A stretch of DNA of 36,326 nt, taken from Halomonas sp. Its GTDB lineage: Bacteria > Pseudomonadota > Gammaproteobacteria > Pseudomonadales > Halomonadaceae. Below, piece after piece: positions 24,813 to 32,477 of this stretch. Numbering within the stretch: the stretch's first letter is position 1; every line of letters starts with the position of its first letter. Under the pieces are notes generated by a model that did not search any database, was not told where the DNA came from, and saw nothing but the letters and a program-made list of their open reading frames with translations. The translations under genes and the position numbers were made by a program. The DNA is taken from positions 1 to 36,326 of the forward strand of contig NZ_JAFIFK010000039.1 of assembly GCF_020832045.1 (NCBI RefSeq), written 5' to 3'.

Positions 24813-24923
24813 TGTCACGAGCGAAGATAGGCTGGGCGCCGCCGGAGCGCAGGAACCGGAGTGTAGCCTGCTACATGAGGATTCCGAGCACCGCCGGCGG
24901 TCAGGATATCGAGCGCAGTAATG
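24813..24923. repeat. Dispersed ~112-bp repeat, copy B (between norQ and norD)
   Basis: This is the second copy of the element at 22711-22823, with the same orientation and the same conserved blocks; its middle is two bases shorter. It occupies most of the 162-bp gap between norQ and norD. Its presence inside the nor operon means that transcripts reading from norQ to norD carry a large imperfect hairpin. Confidence 0.8.
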
Positions 24924-24936
24924 TGTCAGTGCTTCC

Positions 24937-25758
24937 TCAACCAAAGGTCGCGCGAATCGACTCAATCAAGCCTTCTTGCACGTCCAGATCGTCGGTAAGC
25001 GGTTCGACCAAGGTGGCGCGGGTGGCTTCGAGGATCGGCATGCCGGCGTTGATCAGCGTCGCACAGTAGACCAGCAGGCGGGTGGAGACGCCCTCCTCCA
25101 GGTCCTGGCCCTTGAGCTCACGCAGACGGCCGGCCAGGTTGACCAGGGCGGCGCAGCGTTCATGCGACAGGCCGCTCTCGCGGGCAACGATGTCGCACTC
25201 CACCCGGGGCGGCGGAAAGTCGAATGACATCGCCACGAAGCGCTGGCGAGTGCTCGGCTTGAGCGACTTGAGGATGTGCTGGTAGCCGGGGTTGTAGGAG
25301 ACCACCAGCATGAAATCGGCCGGCGCCTCGAGCAGCTCGCCGGTACGTTCCAGCGGCAGCATGCGACGGTCGTCGGTAAGAGGGTGCATCACCACGGTGA
25401 CGTCCTTGCGTGCCTCGACCACTTCGTCGAGGTAGCAGATACCGCCTTCGCGCACGGCGCGGGTCAGCGGCCCGTCGACCCAACGGGTCTCGCCGCCTTG
25501 CAGCAGGTAGCGACCAGTGAGATCGGCGGCGGTCAGGTCATCGTGACAGGAAACGGTGAACAGCGGACGGCCCAGCTTGGCCGCCATATGGCTGACGAAA
25601 CGGGTCTTGCCGCAGCCGGTCGGTCCCTTCAGCAACAGCGGCAGACGCTGCCGGTACGCCTGCTCGAATAGCGCGCACTCGTTGCCGACCGGTTCGTAGT
25701 AGGGCAGGTCCCGTTCGAGGTCATGAACGGCTGCAGTGGCGGTAGCGGTATGCGACAT
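24937..25758 (-). CDS. norQ: Nitric oxide reductase activation ATPase NorQ (MoxR-type AAA+)
   Basis: NorQ is an AAA+ ATPase of the MoxR/CbbQ group that acts with NorD on the NO reductase. The Walker A motif GPTGCGKT is at 45-52 and Walker B GICYLDEV at 106-113. The protein has 273 residues, as expected. The ATG at 25758 has GGAG nine bases upstream; a longer reading frame exists but lacks family similarity. It starts 55 bases after norB, beyond a strong hairpin. It is cytoplasmic. Confidence 0.94.
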   Translation of the reverse strand: MSHTATATAAVHDLERDLPYYEPVGNECALFEQAYRQRLPLLLKGPTGCGKTRFVSHMAAKLGRPLFTVSCHDDLTAADLTGRYLLQGGETRWVDGPLTRAVREGGICYLDEVVEARKDVTVVMHPLTDDRRMLPLERTGELLEAPADFMLVVSYNPGYQHILKSLKPSTRQRFVAMSFDFPPPRVECDIVARESGLSHERCAALVNLAGRLRELKGQDLEEGVSTRLLVYCATLINAGMPILEATRATLVEPLTDDLDVQEGLIESIRATFG

Positions 25759-25783
25759 GGCGAAAACTCCAGGGGGAGAATAG

Positions 25784-25807
25784 GACGGGGCGGCAGGCCG
25801 CCCCGTC
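25784..25807 (-). other. Strong hairpin between norB and norQ
   Basis: GACGGGGCGGC and GCCGCCCCGTC are perfect inverted 11-bp arms with only two bases between them, seven bases beyond the norB stop. No T run follows. It probably stabilises the norCB message or partly stops transcription into norQD, so that the structural subunits exceed the activators. Confidence 0.75.
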
Positions 25808-25813
25808 ACTGGC

Positions 25814-27166
25814 TCACTCGGTGGCGACGATGGAGGGCTGCTTGACGTGTGCAGACACCTGCTGGCGTGCCGGACCGAAGACCGCGTAGAAGAACATGGC
25901 GGCGGCGATGGCAACGAAGATGCCGGTGCCGAAGCGCATCACGTAGAACAGCTCGAGCTGTGCCTGCACCTGCATGAAGTTCATCCCCAACACCCGCTGC
26001 AGGTGAGTCTGGACCACACCGGCAAAGGTCAGGGTGAAGGTCATGAACCACATGGCCGACGTCATGATCCAGAACGCCCACATGTTGAGCACCTGGTTGT
26101 AGGGCTGCACGCGACGGATCTGCGGCATGGCATAGGTGATGATACCCATGATCAACATCACGTAGGCGCCGTAGAAGGCCAGGTGGCCATGGGCCGCGGT
26201 GATCTGGGTGCCGTGGGTGTAGTAGTTGATCCACGACAGGGTGTGCATGAAGCCCCATACACCGGCGCCGAAGAACGCCACGGCGGCACAACCCAAGGTC
26301 CACAGCATGGCGGCCTTGTTGGGGTGGTTACGGCTACCTTTCCAGAACATGTAGAAGGCGAACACCACCATGGCGAAGAACGGGATCACCTCGAGCGTGG
26401 AGAAGATGCTGCCGATCGGCTGCCAGTATGCGGGAGTACCGATCCAGTAGTAGTGGTGCCCGGTCCCCAGCAGGCCGGAGAACAGCGCCAGGCCGACGAT
26501 GACGTAGAGCCACTTCTCGATGATCTCGCGATCCACACCGGTCATCTTGATCAGCAGGTAGCCGAGCAGCGAGGCCATGATCAACTCCCACACACCTTCG
26601 ACCCAGATGTGCACGATCCACCACCACCACAGCTTGTCGAGCGCCAGGTTGTCGGGGTTGTAAAAGGCGAACAGCCAGAATACGGCAGCCAGCCAAAGGC
26701 CCAGCATCAGCACCATGTTGATGGCGGTCTTGCGGCCCCTGAGCATGGTCAGGCTGGTATTGAACAGGAACATCAGGAAGGAGATCGTGATAAAGATCTT
26801 CGCCCACAGCGGCTGCTCGAGGTAGTGACGCCCCTCGTGGATGCCGAACTGGTAGCTGATCAGCGCGCCGGCGCCGGCAATGGCGAACAGCAGCAGCTGG
26901 AAGTAGGCCAGCTTGGGGCTGTAGATCTCGTTCTCGGCTTCTTCGGGCATCAGGTAGTAGGTGCTACCCATGAAGCCGATCAAGAGCCACACGATCAAGA
27001 GGTTGGTATGACTGGTACGGGTGATGTTGAAGGGCATCGCCTCGGACATGAAGTGCGGCCACACGTAGGCTGCCGCTGCCGCTAGTCCGAAGAGGATCTG
27101 TAGAGCGAATAGTGCCATTGCCAACATGAAGAACGGCAAGGCCACCTTCTGCGTTTCGTATTTCAT
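25814..27166 (-). CDS. norB: Nitric oxide reductase large subunit NorB (cNOR)
   Basis: NorB is the integral membrane catalytic subunit that reduces two NO to N2O at a heme b3 and non-heme iron centre. The 450 residues form twelve helices. H52 is a low-spin heme ligand. The FeB histidines are H185 (in WWIVHIWVEGVWE, with E189 and E193) and H236/H237 (in GTGHHYYW). Later histidines in ITAAHGHLAF and beyond bind the hemes. The short form, with a separate norC, marks a cytochrome c-type NOR and not a quinol type. AAGGAG precedes the ATG, 30 bases after norC. Confidence 0.97.
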   Translation of the reverse strand: MKYETQKVALPFFMLAMALFALQILFGLAAAAAYVWPHFMSEAMPFNITRTSHTNLLIVWLLIGFMGSTYYLMPEEAENEIYSPKLAYFQLLLFAIAGAGALISYQFGIHEGRHYLEQPLWAKIFITISFLMFLFNTSLTMLRGRKTAINMVLMLGLWLAAVFWLFAFYNPDNLALDKLWWWWIVHIWVEGVWELIMASLLGYLLIKMTGVDREIIEKWLYVIVGLALFSGLLGTGHHYYWIGTPAYWQPIGSIFSTLEVIPFFAMVVFAFYMFWKGSRNHPNKAAMLWTLGCAAVAFFGAGVWGFMHTLSWINYYTHGTQITAAHGHLAFYGAYVMLIMGIITYAMPQIRRVQPYNQVLNMWAFWIMTSAMWFMTFTLTFAGVVQTHLQRVLGMNFMQVQAQLELFYVMRFGTGIFVAIAAAMFFYAVFGPARQQVSAHVKQPSIVATE

Positions 27167-27196
27167 GGTTCGACTCCTTGGTTCCTGGAACGCGGA

Positions 27197-27643
27197 TCAG
27201 CCTGCCGGGTGCGGTGGCCAGCCCTGGGTGTCGATGGAATCGGTCCACTCCAGGAAATCGATCAGCGCCGCCATTTCTTCGTCGTTGATGTCGTGTGCCG
27301 GCATCTGACGACGGCCGGGCGCGCCGGTGGGCTGGGCATTCATCCACGCCGTCAGCGCCATGCGAGCGGCCTCGGGGTTGTCGCGCCCGCCGAAGCGGGT
27401 CCAGACGTTTCCGACTTCAGGAGCGAAATAGGAGCCTTCGCCGAGAATGGTGTGACAGTTGATGCAGTTGTGCTCTTCCCATACGTGCTTGCCCAGGCGA
27501 ACGGTATCCGTCAAGGGCTGGGTCGAGGTGTTGACGATGTAGAAATGACTGTGAGCCGTGAGAGCGGCAAACAGCAGGAAAAAGAATAGCGAGCCGCCGT
27601 AAAAGATATTACGGGCCGCCGCCTTGGTGAGGCCTTCGGTCAT
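27197..27643 (-). CDS. norC: Nitric oxide reductase cytochrome c subunit NorC
   Basis: NorC is the membrane-anchored monoheme cytochrome c that feeds electrons to NorB. The 148 residues have one N-terminal helix (about 13-31), then a periplasmic domain with the heme site CINCH (C60, C63, H64). The distal methionine is probably the one in RRQMPAHD. It is the first gene of norCBQD, and a perfect Dnr-type box with a well-placed -10 lies upstream. Confidence 0.96.
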   Translation of the reverse strand: MTEGLTKAAARNIFYGGSLFFFLLFAALTAHSHFYIVNTSTQPLTDTVRLGKHVWEEHNCINCHTILGEGSYFAPEVGNVWTRFGGRDNPEAARMALTAWMNAQPTGAPGRRQMPAHDINDEEMAALIDFLEWTDSIDTQGWPPHPAG

Positions 27644-27734
27644 GGGCCTTTCCCCCTCGCTGGTGACACTTCAGGGACCTGCGACCGAAGTCGGCGAGCC
27701 CCACCCCTAAAACAAGCATCTTCAATGCATGTTA

Positions 27735-27776
27735 AGAGTACAACTCAGGGATGAGAGCGGCATTGACCCTCGTCAA
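27735..27776 (-). promoter_or_regulatory. Dnr/Fnr box and -10 of norCBQD
   Basis: TTGAC-N4-GTCAA at 27763-27776 is a perfect palindrome. On the minus strand TACTCT (27735-27740) is a fair -10 hexamer whose centre is 32 bp from the box centre. Transcription would begin near 27728, about 85 bases before the norC ATG. The 231-bp gap 27644-27874 holds no other feature I can support. Confidence 0.75.
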
Positions 27777-27874
27777 ATCGCGGGTAAAGAACGGTGGGAG
27801 CAGCGGGATTTCAAGGGCAGTGGAGAGTGGCGGAATGTCGCATGGCGGGCCTCGGCAGGCCCGCCCACAGCCGT

Positions 27875-28198
27875 TTACTTCTTGGCGTCGGTGATATCCT
27901 CGATCCAGGTCAACGCCGCCACGCCCGCCGGCAGCCCCAGGGTAGGAATCGCCAGCATCGCAACCTGCTTCAAGGCCTCGGGTTCGATGCCTTCATCCAT
28001 GGCGCGACGCATGTGGGAATGCACCGCGCCTTCCGAGCCGCCACCCACGGCCAGGGCCAGCTTGACCAGACGCCGCGTGCGATCGTCCAGCGGGCCGGCT
28101 TCGGCGCACGCCTTACCCAGCGAAGCGAAGGCGCGCCATACCTCTGGGTAGTCATCGGCTACCTTGCCGGCACCGGAAGGAAGGTCTTGATTGGCCAT
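27875..28198 (-). CDS. Carboxymuconolactone decarboxylase-family protein without the CxxC pair
   Basis: This 107-residue all-helical protein has the family core (RTRRLVKLALAVGGG, then HSHMRRAMDEG). In AhpD-type members the motif is C-E-x-C-x3-H; here the cysteine positions are S55 and A58, while E56 and H62 remain. The only cysteine is C31. It therefore cannot act as an AhpD-style thiol peroxidase. A subgroup with this pattern is known to me as common but of unknown role. GAGG precedes the ATG. It lies between sirB2 and norC on the same strand, so it is probably transcribed with nnrS. Confidence 0.8.
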   Translation of the reverse strand: MANQDLPSGAGKVADDYPEVWRAFASLGKACAEAGPLDDRTRRLVKLALAVGGGSEGAVHSHMRRAMDEGIEPEALKQVAMLAIPTLGLPAGVAALTWIEDITDAKK

Positions 28199-28292
28199 AC
28201 GGCTTTCCTCTTACTCGTACTCGTGAATGTCTCGTCGGGCCTTCAGTATAGAAGCTTGCCCAGCCGGGAAAAGCCCACCGCCCAGGCGCCTG

Positions 28293-28685
28293 TCAGAAGA
28301 TTGCGAAAAACAGGGGATCCTTGGTCATCGCCGTACCCATGATGTAGACGAACACGACGATGGCGGCCAAGGCGGCCAGGCCCCGCGTCATCGGCGTACG
28401 CCCTCGCTTGATCGCCACGGTGCCGAGCAGAATGTAGCCCAGCAGGCCAAGCAGCTTGGCGGCAAGCCATGGATGCTGATGCGGCCACATGGAGAGCATC
28501 GTCATCAGCGCAATGCCCAGCAGCAGCAGCAGGGTGTCGTTGACGTGGGGCAGGACCCTAACCCAGCGCCGCTGCAGCAGCGTGATCTCGCGCACCGACC
28601 ACCAGGCGCGCACGATGAAGAAAAGAATACTCAGTACCGCCGTGGTCATGTGCAGGTGCTTGATCAGGGAATAGTGTTCGATCAT
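28293..28685 (-). CDS. SirB2-family membrane protein
   Basis: This 130-residue protein has four hydrophobic helices and the SirB2 family pattern: an N-terminal HYSLIKHLHM, a PHVNDTLLLLLG segment, and a KLLGLLGYILLG helix. SirB2 was named in Salmonella as a regulator of invasion gene expression, but the biochemical role is not known; histidines H4, H10 and H12 near the N terminus suggest metal or heme. The ATG at 28685 has CGGAG upstream. It follows nnrS by 29 bases, and in several denitrifiers such genes lie near nnrS. The role here is unknown. Confidence 0.82.
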   Translation of the reverse strand: MIEHYSLIKHLHMTTAVLSILFFIVRAWWSVREITLLQRRWVRVLPHVNDTLLLLLGIALMTMLSMWPHQHPWLAAKLLGLLGYILLGTVAIKRGRTPMTRGLAALAAIVVFVYIMGTAMTKDPLFFAIF

Positions 28686-28714
28686 CGACTGGCTCCGGTC
28701 ATCCTCTCGCCCGC

Positions 28715-29917
28715 CTACCCCTCTTGGCCGTCCACGCGGGCACTCAATAGCGGCAGCGTATAGTGAATCAAGAAGATGAGATAGGCGATACACCAGAAGA
28801 TGATGCTCAGGTTGTAGGTCCAGTGGGTGATCTGCGGGAACATGGCGAGTATCGGGGAGCGCAGCAGGGCGCCGGCAAACATCAGCGCAAGCCCTAAGCC
28901 GATTCCCGGCAGGGTGCGGATCTCGCGCCCGGTGTGCCCCAGCGACACCCGCGCCATCATGGCCAGCATCATCGCGGCGATACCGCCTATGGCCAGGGCA
29001 TGCAGGGCCAGCTCGACGCGAAAGGCGCCGAACAGCGCCATCGCCCACATGAACAGGCCGATCGGCACGAAGGCATAGCTGATATGCAATCCCCACAGCA
29101 ACGGCTCACGCAGAGTGAGATGGCCTTCCCAGCGCGCCAGTCGTACCAGGCTGGCCGCTGCCGCCACCAGCATGACGACAGCCAGCAGCGCAGCCGGAAC
29201 CGCCACGCCAAGCAGGACCAGCAACTGCAGCACGATGATCGCCAGTATCGACCCCAGGGTCAGCTTTTCCAGCCCGGCGATGGGCTGTACCTGAGGCCGC
29301 CCCAGCTTACGAGACGTAAAGAAGGGGATGACCCGCCCGCCCAGCAGCACCATCAGCGTGGCGATCAGCAGCACGCCGAGGTAGCCTCCTTCACGTATCA
29401 GCTCGAATTTGCCCAGCGCCACGCCAAGGTGCATGGCCAGATTGGCACCGCTCAGCAGCAACAACACCGGCACGAACATCAGGTTGCGCCACAGCTTCGC
29501 TGCCACCACCAGACGCGCCATGACCAGTGCCGCCAACGGCAGAAAGGCCACGTCAAGGAGGATCAGTAGCCAGACCGGCAGCCCCATGGGAAACGCCAGC
29601 GTGACCCTGGCCACCAGCCACAGCGCTACCAGGGCGAGCAGCGGTGCACCGCTGATGCTCTTGCGTCCGGTCCAGTTCTGCACTGCGGTGAGCAGGAAGC
29701 CGACCACTACGGCGGCGCCGAAGCCGAAGATCATCTCGTGTTGGTGCCACCACATCAGCCCGCCGTGGGGACGCAGCAGGATATCGCCGTGCCAGAACGC
29801 GAACCACACCACCATCGCCAGCACGCTGAATAGCGACGCCAGCAGAAAGAAGGGGCGAAACGCCAACCGCGCCAAGGGAAGGCGCGATTGACGAGGAGCG
29901 GGAGGAGCGTTGTTCAT
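28715..29917 (-). CDS. nnrS: NnrS-family heme-copper membrane protein
   Basis: NnrS is a polytopic membrane protein that binds heme and copper and is induced under NO stress in denitrifiers; it protects against NO by an unsettled mechanism. The 400 residues have about twelve hydrophobic segments. The start shows the family features LAFRPFF, then WWHQHEMIFGF with histidines H58 and H60. A Dnr-type box and a CATAAT -10 lie upstream. The ribosome site is weak. It is followed by sirB2 and the CMD-family gene. Confidence 0.93.
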   Translation of the reverse strand: MNNAPPAPRQSRLPLARLAFRPFFLLASLFSVLAMVVWFAFWHGDILLRPHGGLMWWHQHEMIFGFGAAVVVGFLLTAVQNWTGRKSISGAPLLALVALWLVARVTLAFPMGLPVWLLILLDVAFLPLAALVMARLVVAAKLWRNLMFVPVLLLLSGANLAMHLGVALGKFELIREGGYLGVLLIATLMVLLGGRVIPFFTSRKLGRPQVQPIAGLEKLTLGSILAIIVLQLLVLLGVAVPAALLAVVMLVAAAASLVRLARWEGHLTLREPLLWGLHISYAFVPIGLFMWAMALFGAFRVELALHALAIGGIAAMMLAMMARVSLGHTGREIRTLPGIGLGLALMFAGALLRSPILAMFPQITHWTYNLSIIFWCIAYLIFLIHYTLPLLSARVDGQEG

Positions 29918-29952
29918 GGCGACATACCCGACTTGAATGGTTGGACGAATCC

Positions 29953-29994
29953 ATTATGGCGATTCGCGCCGGGCGCCTTCATGACCCGTATCAA
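29953..29994 (-). promoter_or_regulatory. Dnr/Fnr box and -10 of nnrS
   Basis: The palindrome ATGAC-N4-ATCAA (29981-29994) differs from the Dnr/Fnr consensus at one base. On the minus strand CATAAT at 29953-29958 is a strong -10, its centre again 32 bp from the box centre. Transcription would start near 29946, about 29 bases before the nnrS ATG. It lies between nirN and nnrS. Confidence 0.72.
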
Positions 29995-30031
29995 GAATGC
30001 TTCTTTTTAATCCCTCGCGCAGCCATGATTA

Positions 30032-31573
30032 CTAGTGGCTGGTGCCTTCCTCGTATTGTGTCTTATTCCACACGTTGTATTTGCCAGAGGGACGCTTCAT
30101 CGGCATGCGACCCAGCTCTTCCAAGGTGTTGGCATCGAGCCACAGCAGGTAGCCGTCGTCGTCCCAGATGCTCAGCAGCAGGGTCTCGCCGCGGCGGTCG
30201 AACTCCACGTGGGCGGCGGTCTTGCCCGGTTCTGGGATCAGCGTCTCGACGATCTCCAGCGTTTGCTTGTCGATCACGTGAATGCGGTCGTGATTGGGGC
30301 CGAAGAAGACGTCCACCCAGGCGTAGGGCGAGTTTTCATGGCTACGCATGAAGAAGCCGGGGCCGTCGGTCTCGATATGAGTGATCAGCGACCAGTCGGT
30401 CATGTCGAATACCGAGACCTGCCCCTTGTCGATGTGCGGGATCGCCATCACCCGGCGGCCGTCCAGCTCCCAGGTGATACCGGCACCCAGGTGCGGCATG
30501 CCTTCCAGCGGCAGGTCGGCAACCTTGACCTCATCGTCCATATCGAACACTTGCCCACCCTTGCCGCCGCGAGCGGCACCCACCAGATAGCGGTACTCCA
30601 TGTCGAAGAAGAAGTCGTCGAGATAGTCCGGCGCCTCCATGCGGTGCAGGGCGAAATCGCCGACCAGCGCCTCGTCCCCTTCGGCCCGCTCCTCGGGCCA
30701 GCGGATCTCCCATACCTCCGGAATGTCGCGCAGGGCGGCAACGAAGCTGTTACGCGGCGGCGCGGTGTACACGGCGCTGACCCGCGAGGTGTCACCGTTG
30801 AGGCCTTCTACCGGGATACTGGCGATGAGCTCGAGGTTACGCGCATCCAGCAGCACCAGCGTATGGGGCAGGTAGTTGCCGGCGAGCACGTAGTTGCCGT
30901 CGGCCGACACCGCGATATTGCGCATGTTGATTCCGGCGCGAACCTCGGCGGTGACCTCGAGGTTGTAGATGTCATACTTGGTGACCCAGCCGTCGCGGGA
31001 GCCGAAGAACACGTAGCGGCCGTCCGGGGTGTACTTGGGCCCGCCGTGCAGCGCATAGCGGCTGGGAAAGCGGGCAATGCGCTCGAACCTGTCGCCGTCG
31101 AGCAGGCTGACGTGGTGATCGCCGATCTCCACCACCAGGAACAGATTCTTGAGATCCTCGACCTCGAATACCGGTTCGTCAGGCAGTGAGCCGTAGGCGT
31201 GGTTGACCACGTGGCTGGCCAGGATGTCCTCGTCGGTCCAGCTCGGTTCGACGTCCGGCGCCTCGAAGATCCACTCGGCCAGGGCGGCGATCTCGGCTTC
31301 GCCGAGCAGCTCCCCGTATGCCGGCATCTGGGTTGCCATGCGGCCATCGCGGATCACCTCGATGGCCTCCCCGCGCTTGAGCCGCGAGAGGTTGTCCGGC
31401 AACAGCGCCGGACCAATACCGCCCAGGCGGCTCACGCCGTGGCAGATGGCACAGTGGTGGTTGTAGAGCACGTTGGCATCGGGCTCGTCGGCCAGCGCCG
31501 GCAGGGCGGGCATGGACAGGCCGAGCATCGCACCAAGCAGCAGTCTGGTAGTTTTCACAGCGCTACCCTTCAT
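30032..31573 (-). CDS. nirN: NirN-like cytochrome c / heme d1 dehydrogenase
   Basis: This 513-residue periplasmic protein has a signal peptide (about 1-28), a cytochrome c domain with CAICH at 41-45, and a C-terminal eight-bladed d1-type propeller (from about residue 135). NirN oxidises dihydro-heme d1 to heme d1 at the end of the pathway. The presence of a c-type heme and of RYALHGGPKYTPDG favours NirN over NirF; the length favours it over NirS, which is longer. The start at 31573 overlaps the nirE stop by four bases. It ends the nirDLGHJEN run. No nirS or nirF is seen in the window. Confidence 0.85.
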   Translation of the reverse strand: MKGSAVKTTRLLLGAMLGLSMPALPALADEPDANVLYNHHCAICHGVSRLGGIGPALLPDNLSRLKRGEAIEVIRDGRMATQMPAYGELLGEAEIAALAEWIFEAPDVEPSWTDEDILASHVVNHAYGSLPDEPVFEVEDLKNLFLVVEIGDHHVSLLDGDRFERIARFPSRYALHGGPKYTPDGRYVFFGSRDGWVTKYDIYNLEVTAEVRAGINMRNIAVSADGNYVLAGNYLPHTLVLLDARNLELIASIPVEGLNGDTSRVSAVYTAPPRNSFVAALRDIPEVWEIRWPEERAEGDEALVGDFALHRMEAPDYLDDFFFDMEYRYLVGAARGGKGGQVFDMDDEVKVADLPLEGMPHLGAGITWELDGRRVMAIPHIDKGQVSVFDMTDWSLITHIETDGPGFFMRSHENSPYAWVDVFFGPNHDRIHVIDKQTLEIVETLIPEPGKTAAHVEFDRRGETLLLSIWDDDGYLLWLDANTLEELGRMPMKRPSGKYNVWNKTQYEEGTSH

Positions 31574-32430
31574 AGCGCCACCCTCCCCATGGCCAAGGTT
31601 GGCTCCATATCGACATCGGTACGGGCCAGCCGCGTCATGCCGGGGGCCAGCGAGCCGGCCAGGCGTACCACTTCGCCCACCACGATCAGGGTCGGCGGCT
31701 TGAGCGCCTCGCGTTCGATCGTTGCCACCAGATCGCCCAGGGTGGCGAAGACGTTGCGCTGTCCGGGGGTGGTGCCACGCTCCACCAGTGCCACGGGATG
31801 ATCCGCCGGCAGGCCGTGGCGCTGCAGCTCGCGACTGATCAGCGTCGCATTGGCCAGGCCCATGTAGAACACCGCCGTATGGTGGGGCACCGCCAGGGCG
31901 GCCCAATCCAGCGTCAGCTCACCGTCGGCCTTGGCGTGACCGGTGACGAAGGTGACGCTCTGGGCGTAATCGCGATGGGTGAGCGGGAAGCCTGCATAGC
32001 TGGAGCAACCCGAGGCCGAAGTGATGCCCGGCACCACACGAAAGCCGACGCCGTATTCGATCAGGTACTCGGCCTCTTCGCCGCCACGGCCGAAGATGTA
32101 GGGGTCGCCGCCCTTGAGCCGCAGCACGCGCCGGCCTTCCTGCGCCAGCCTCACCAGCAGGGCGTTGGTCTCCTCCTGGGGCAGCGAGTGATGGCTCGAG
32201 GCCTTGCCCACGTAGTAGCGTTCCGCCTCGGGGCGGGCCAGCGCCAGCACTTCCTCGGATACCAGGCGGTCGAAGACCAGACAATCGGCCTGCTGCAACA
32301 GCGACAGGGCGCGCAGGGTCAGCAGACCGGGGTCGCCGGGGCCGGCGCCGACGATGGCGACTTCGCCGGGCGCCAGCGGCGCCTCGTCGAGGTCGAAGCT
32401 CATATGTCTCGATTGACGGTGTGTTGTCAT
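31570..32430 (-). CDS. nirE: Uroporphyrinogen-III C-methyltransferase (NirE)
   Basis: This SAM-dependent enzyme methylates uroporphyrinogen III at C2 and C7 to precorrin-2, the branch point of heme d1 synthesis. The family loop GAGPGDP is at 28-34, and LRLKGGDPYIFGRGGEE and VVPGITSA follow. At 286 residues it is a single-domain methyltransferase without the CysG dehydrogenase part. I chose the ATG at 32430, which has GGGAGAGG upstream; an ATG nine codons later is weaker. A CobA or CysG copy is indistinguishable by sequence alone; the place between nirJ and nirN argues for NirE. Confidence 0.93.
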   Translation of the reverse strand: MTTHRQSRHMSFDLDEAPLAPGEVAIVGAGPGDPGLLTLRALSLLQQADCLVFDRLVSEEVLALARPEAERYYVGKASSHHSLPQEETNALLVRLAQEGRRVLRLKGGDPYIFGRGGEEAEYLIEYGVGFRVVPGITSASGCSSYAGFPLTHRDYAQSVTFVTGHAKADGELTLDWAALAVPHHTAVFYMGLANATLISRELQRHGLPADHPVALVERGTTPGQRNVFATLGDLVATIEREALKPPTLIVVGEVVRLAGSLAPGMTRLARTDVDMEPTLAMGRVAL

Positions 32431-32477
32431 GGTCGGCCTCTCCCCGAAGCGTCACTCATTTGAATTATGTTGTCGGC

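Noticed and set aside
22711..24923. The two repeats as integron attC sites or a CRISPR
   Set aside because: Only two copies, about 2 kb apart, with no integrase, spacers or cas genes nearby.
27729..28151. Plus-strand frame upstream of norC and across the CMD-family gene
   Set aside because: It covers the Dnr box and lies antisense to a conserved protein, with no features of its own.
30032..31573. Reading the d1-propeller gene as nirS or nirF
   Set aside because: It is shorter than NirS and has a c-type heme and motifs that fit NirN rather than NirF; its place after nirE is also that of nirN.
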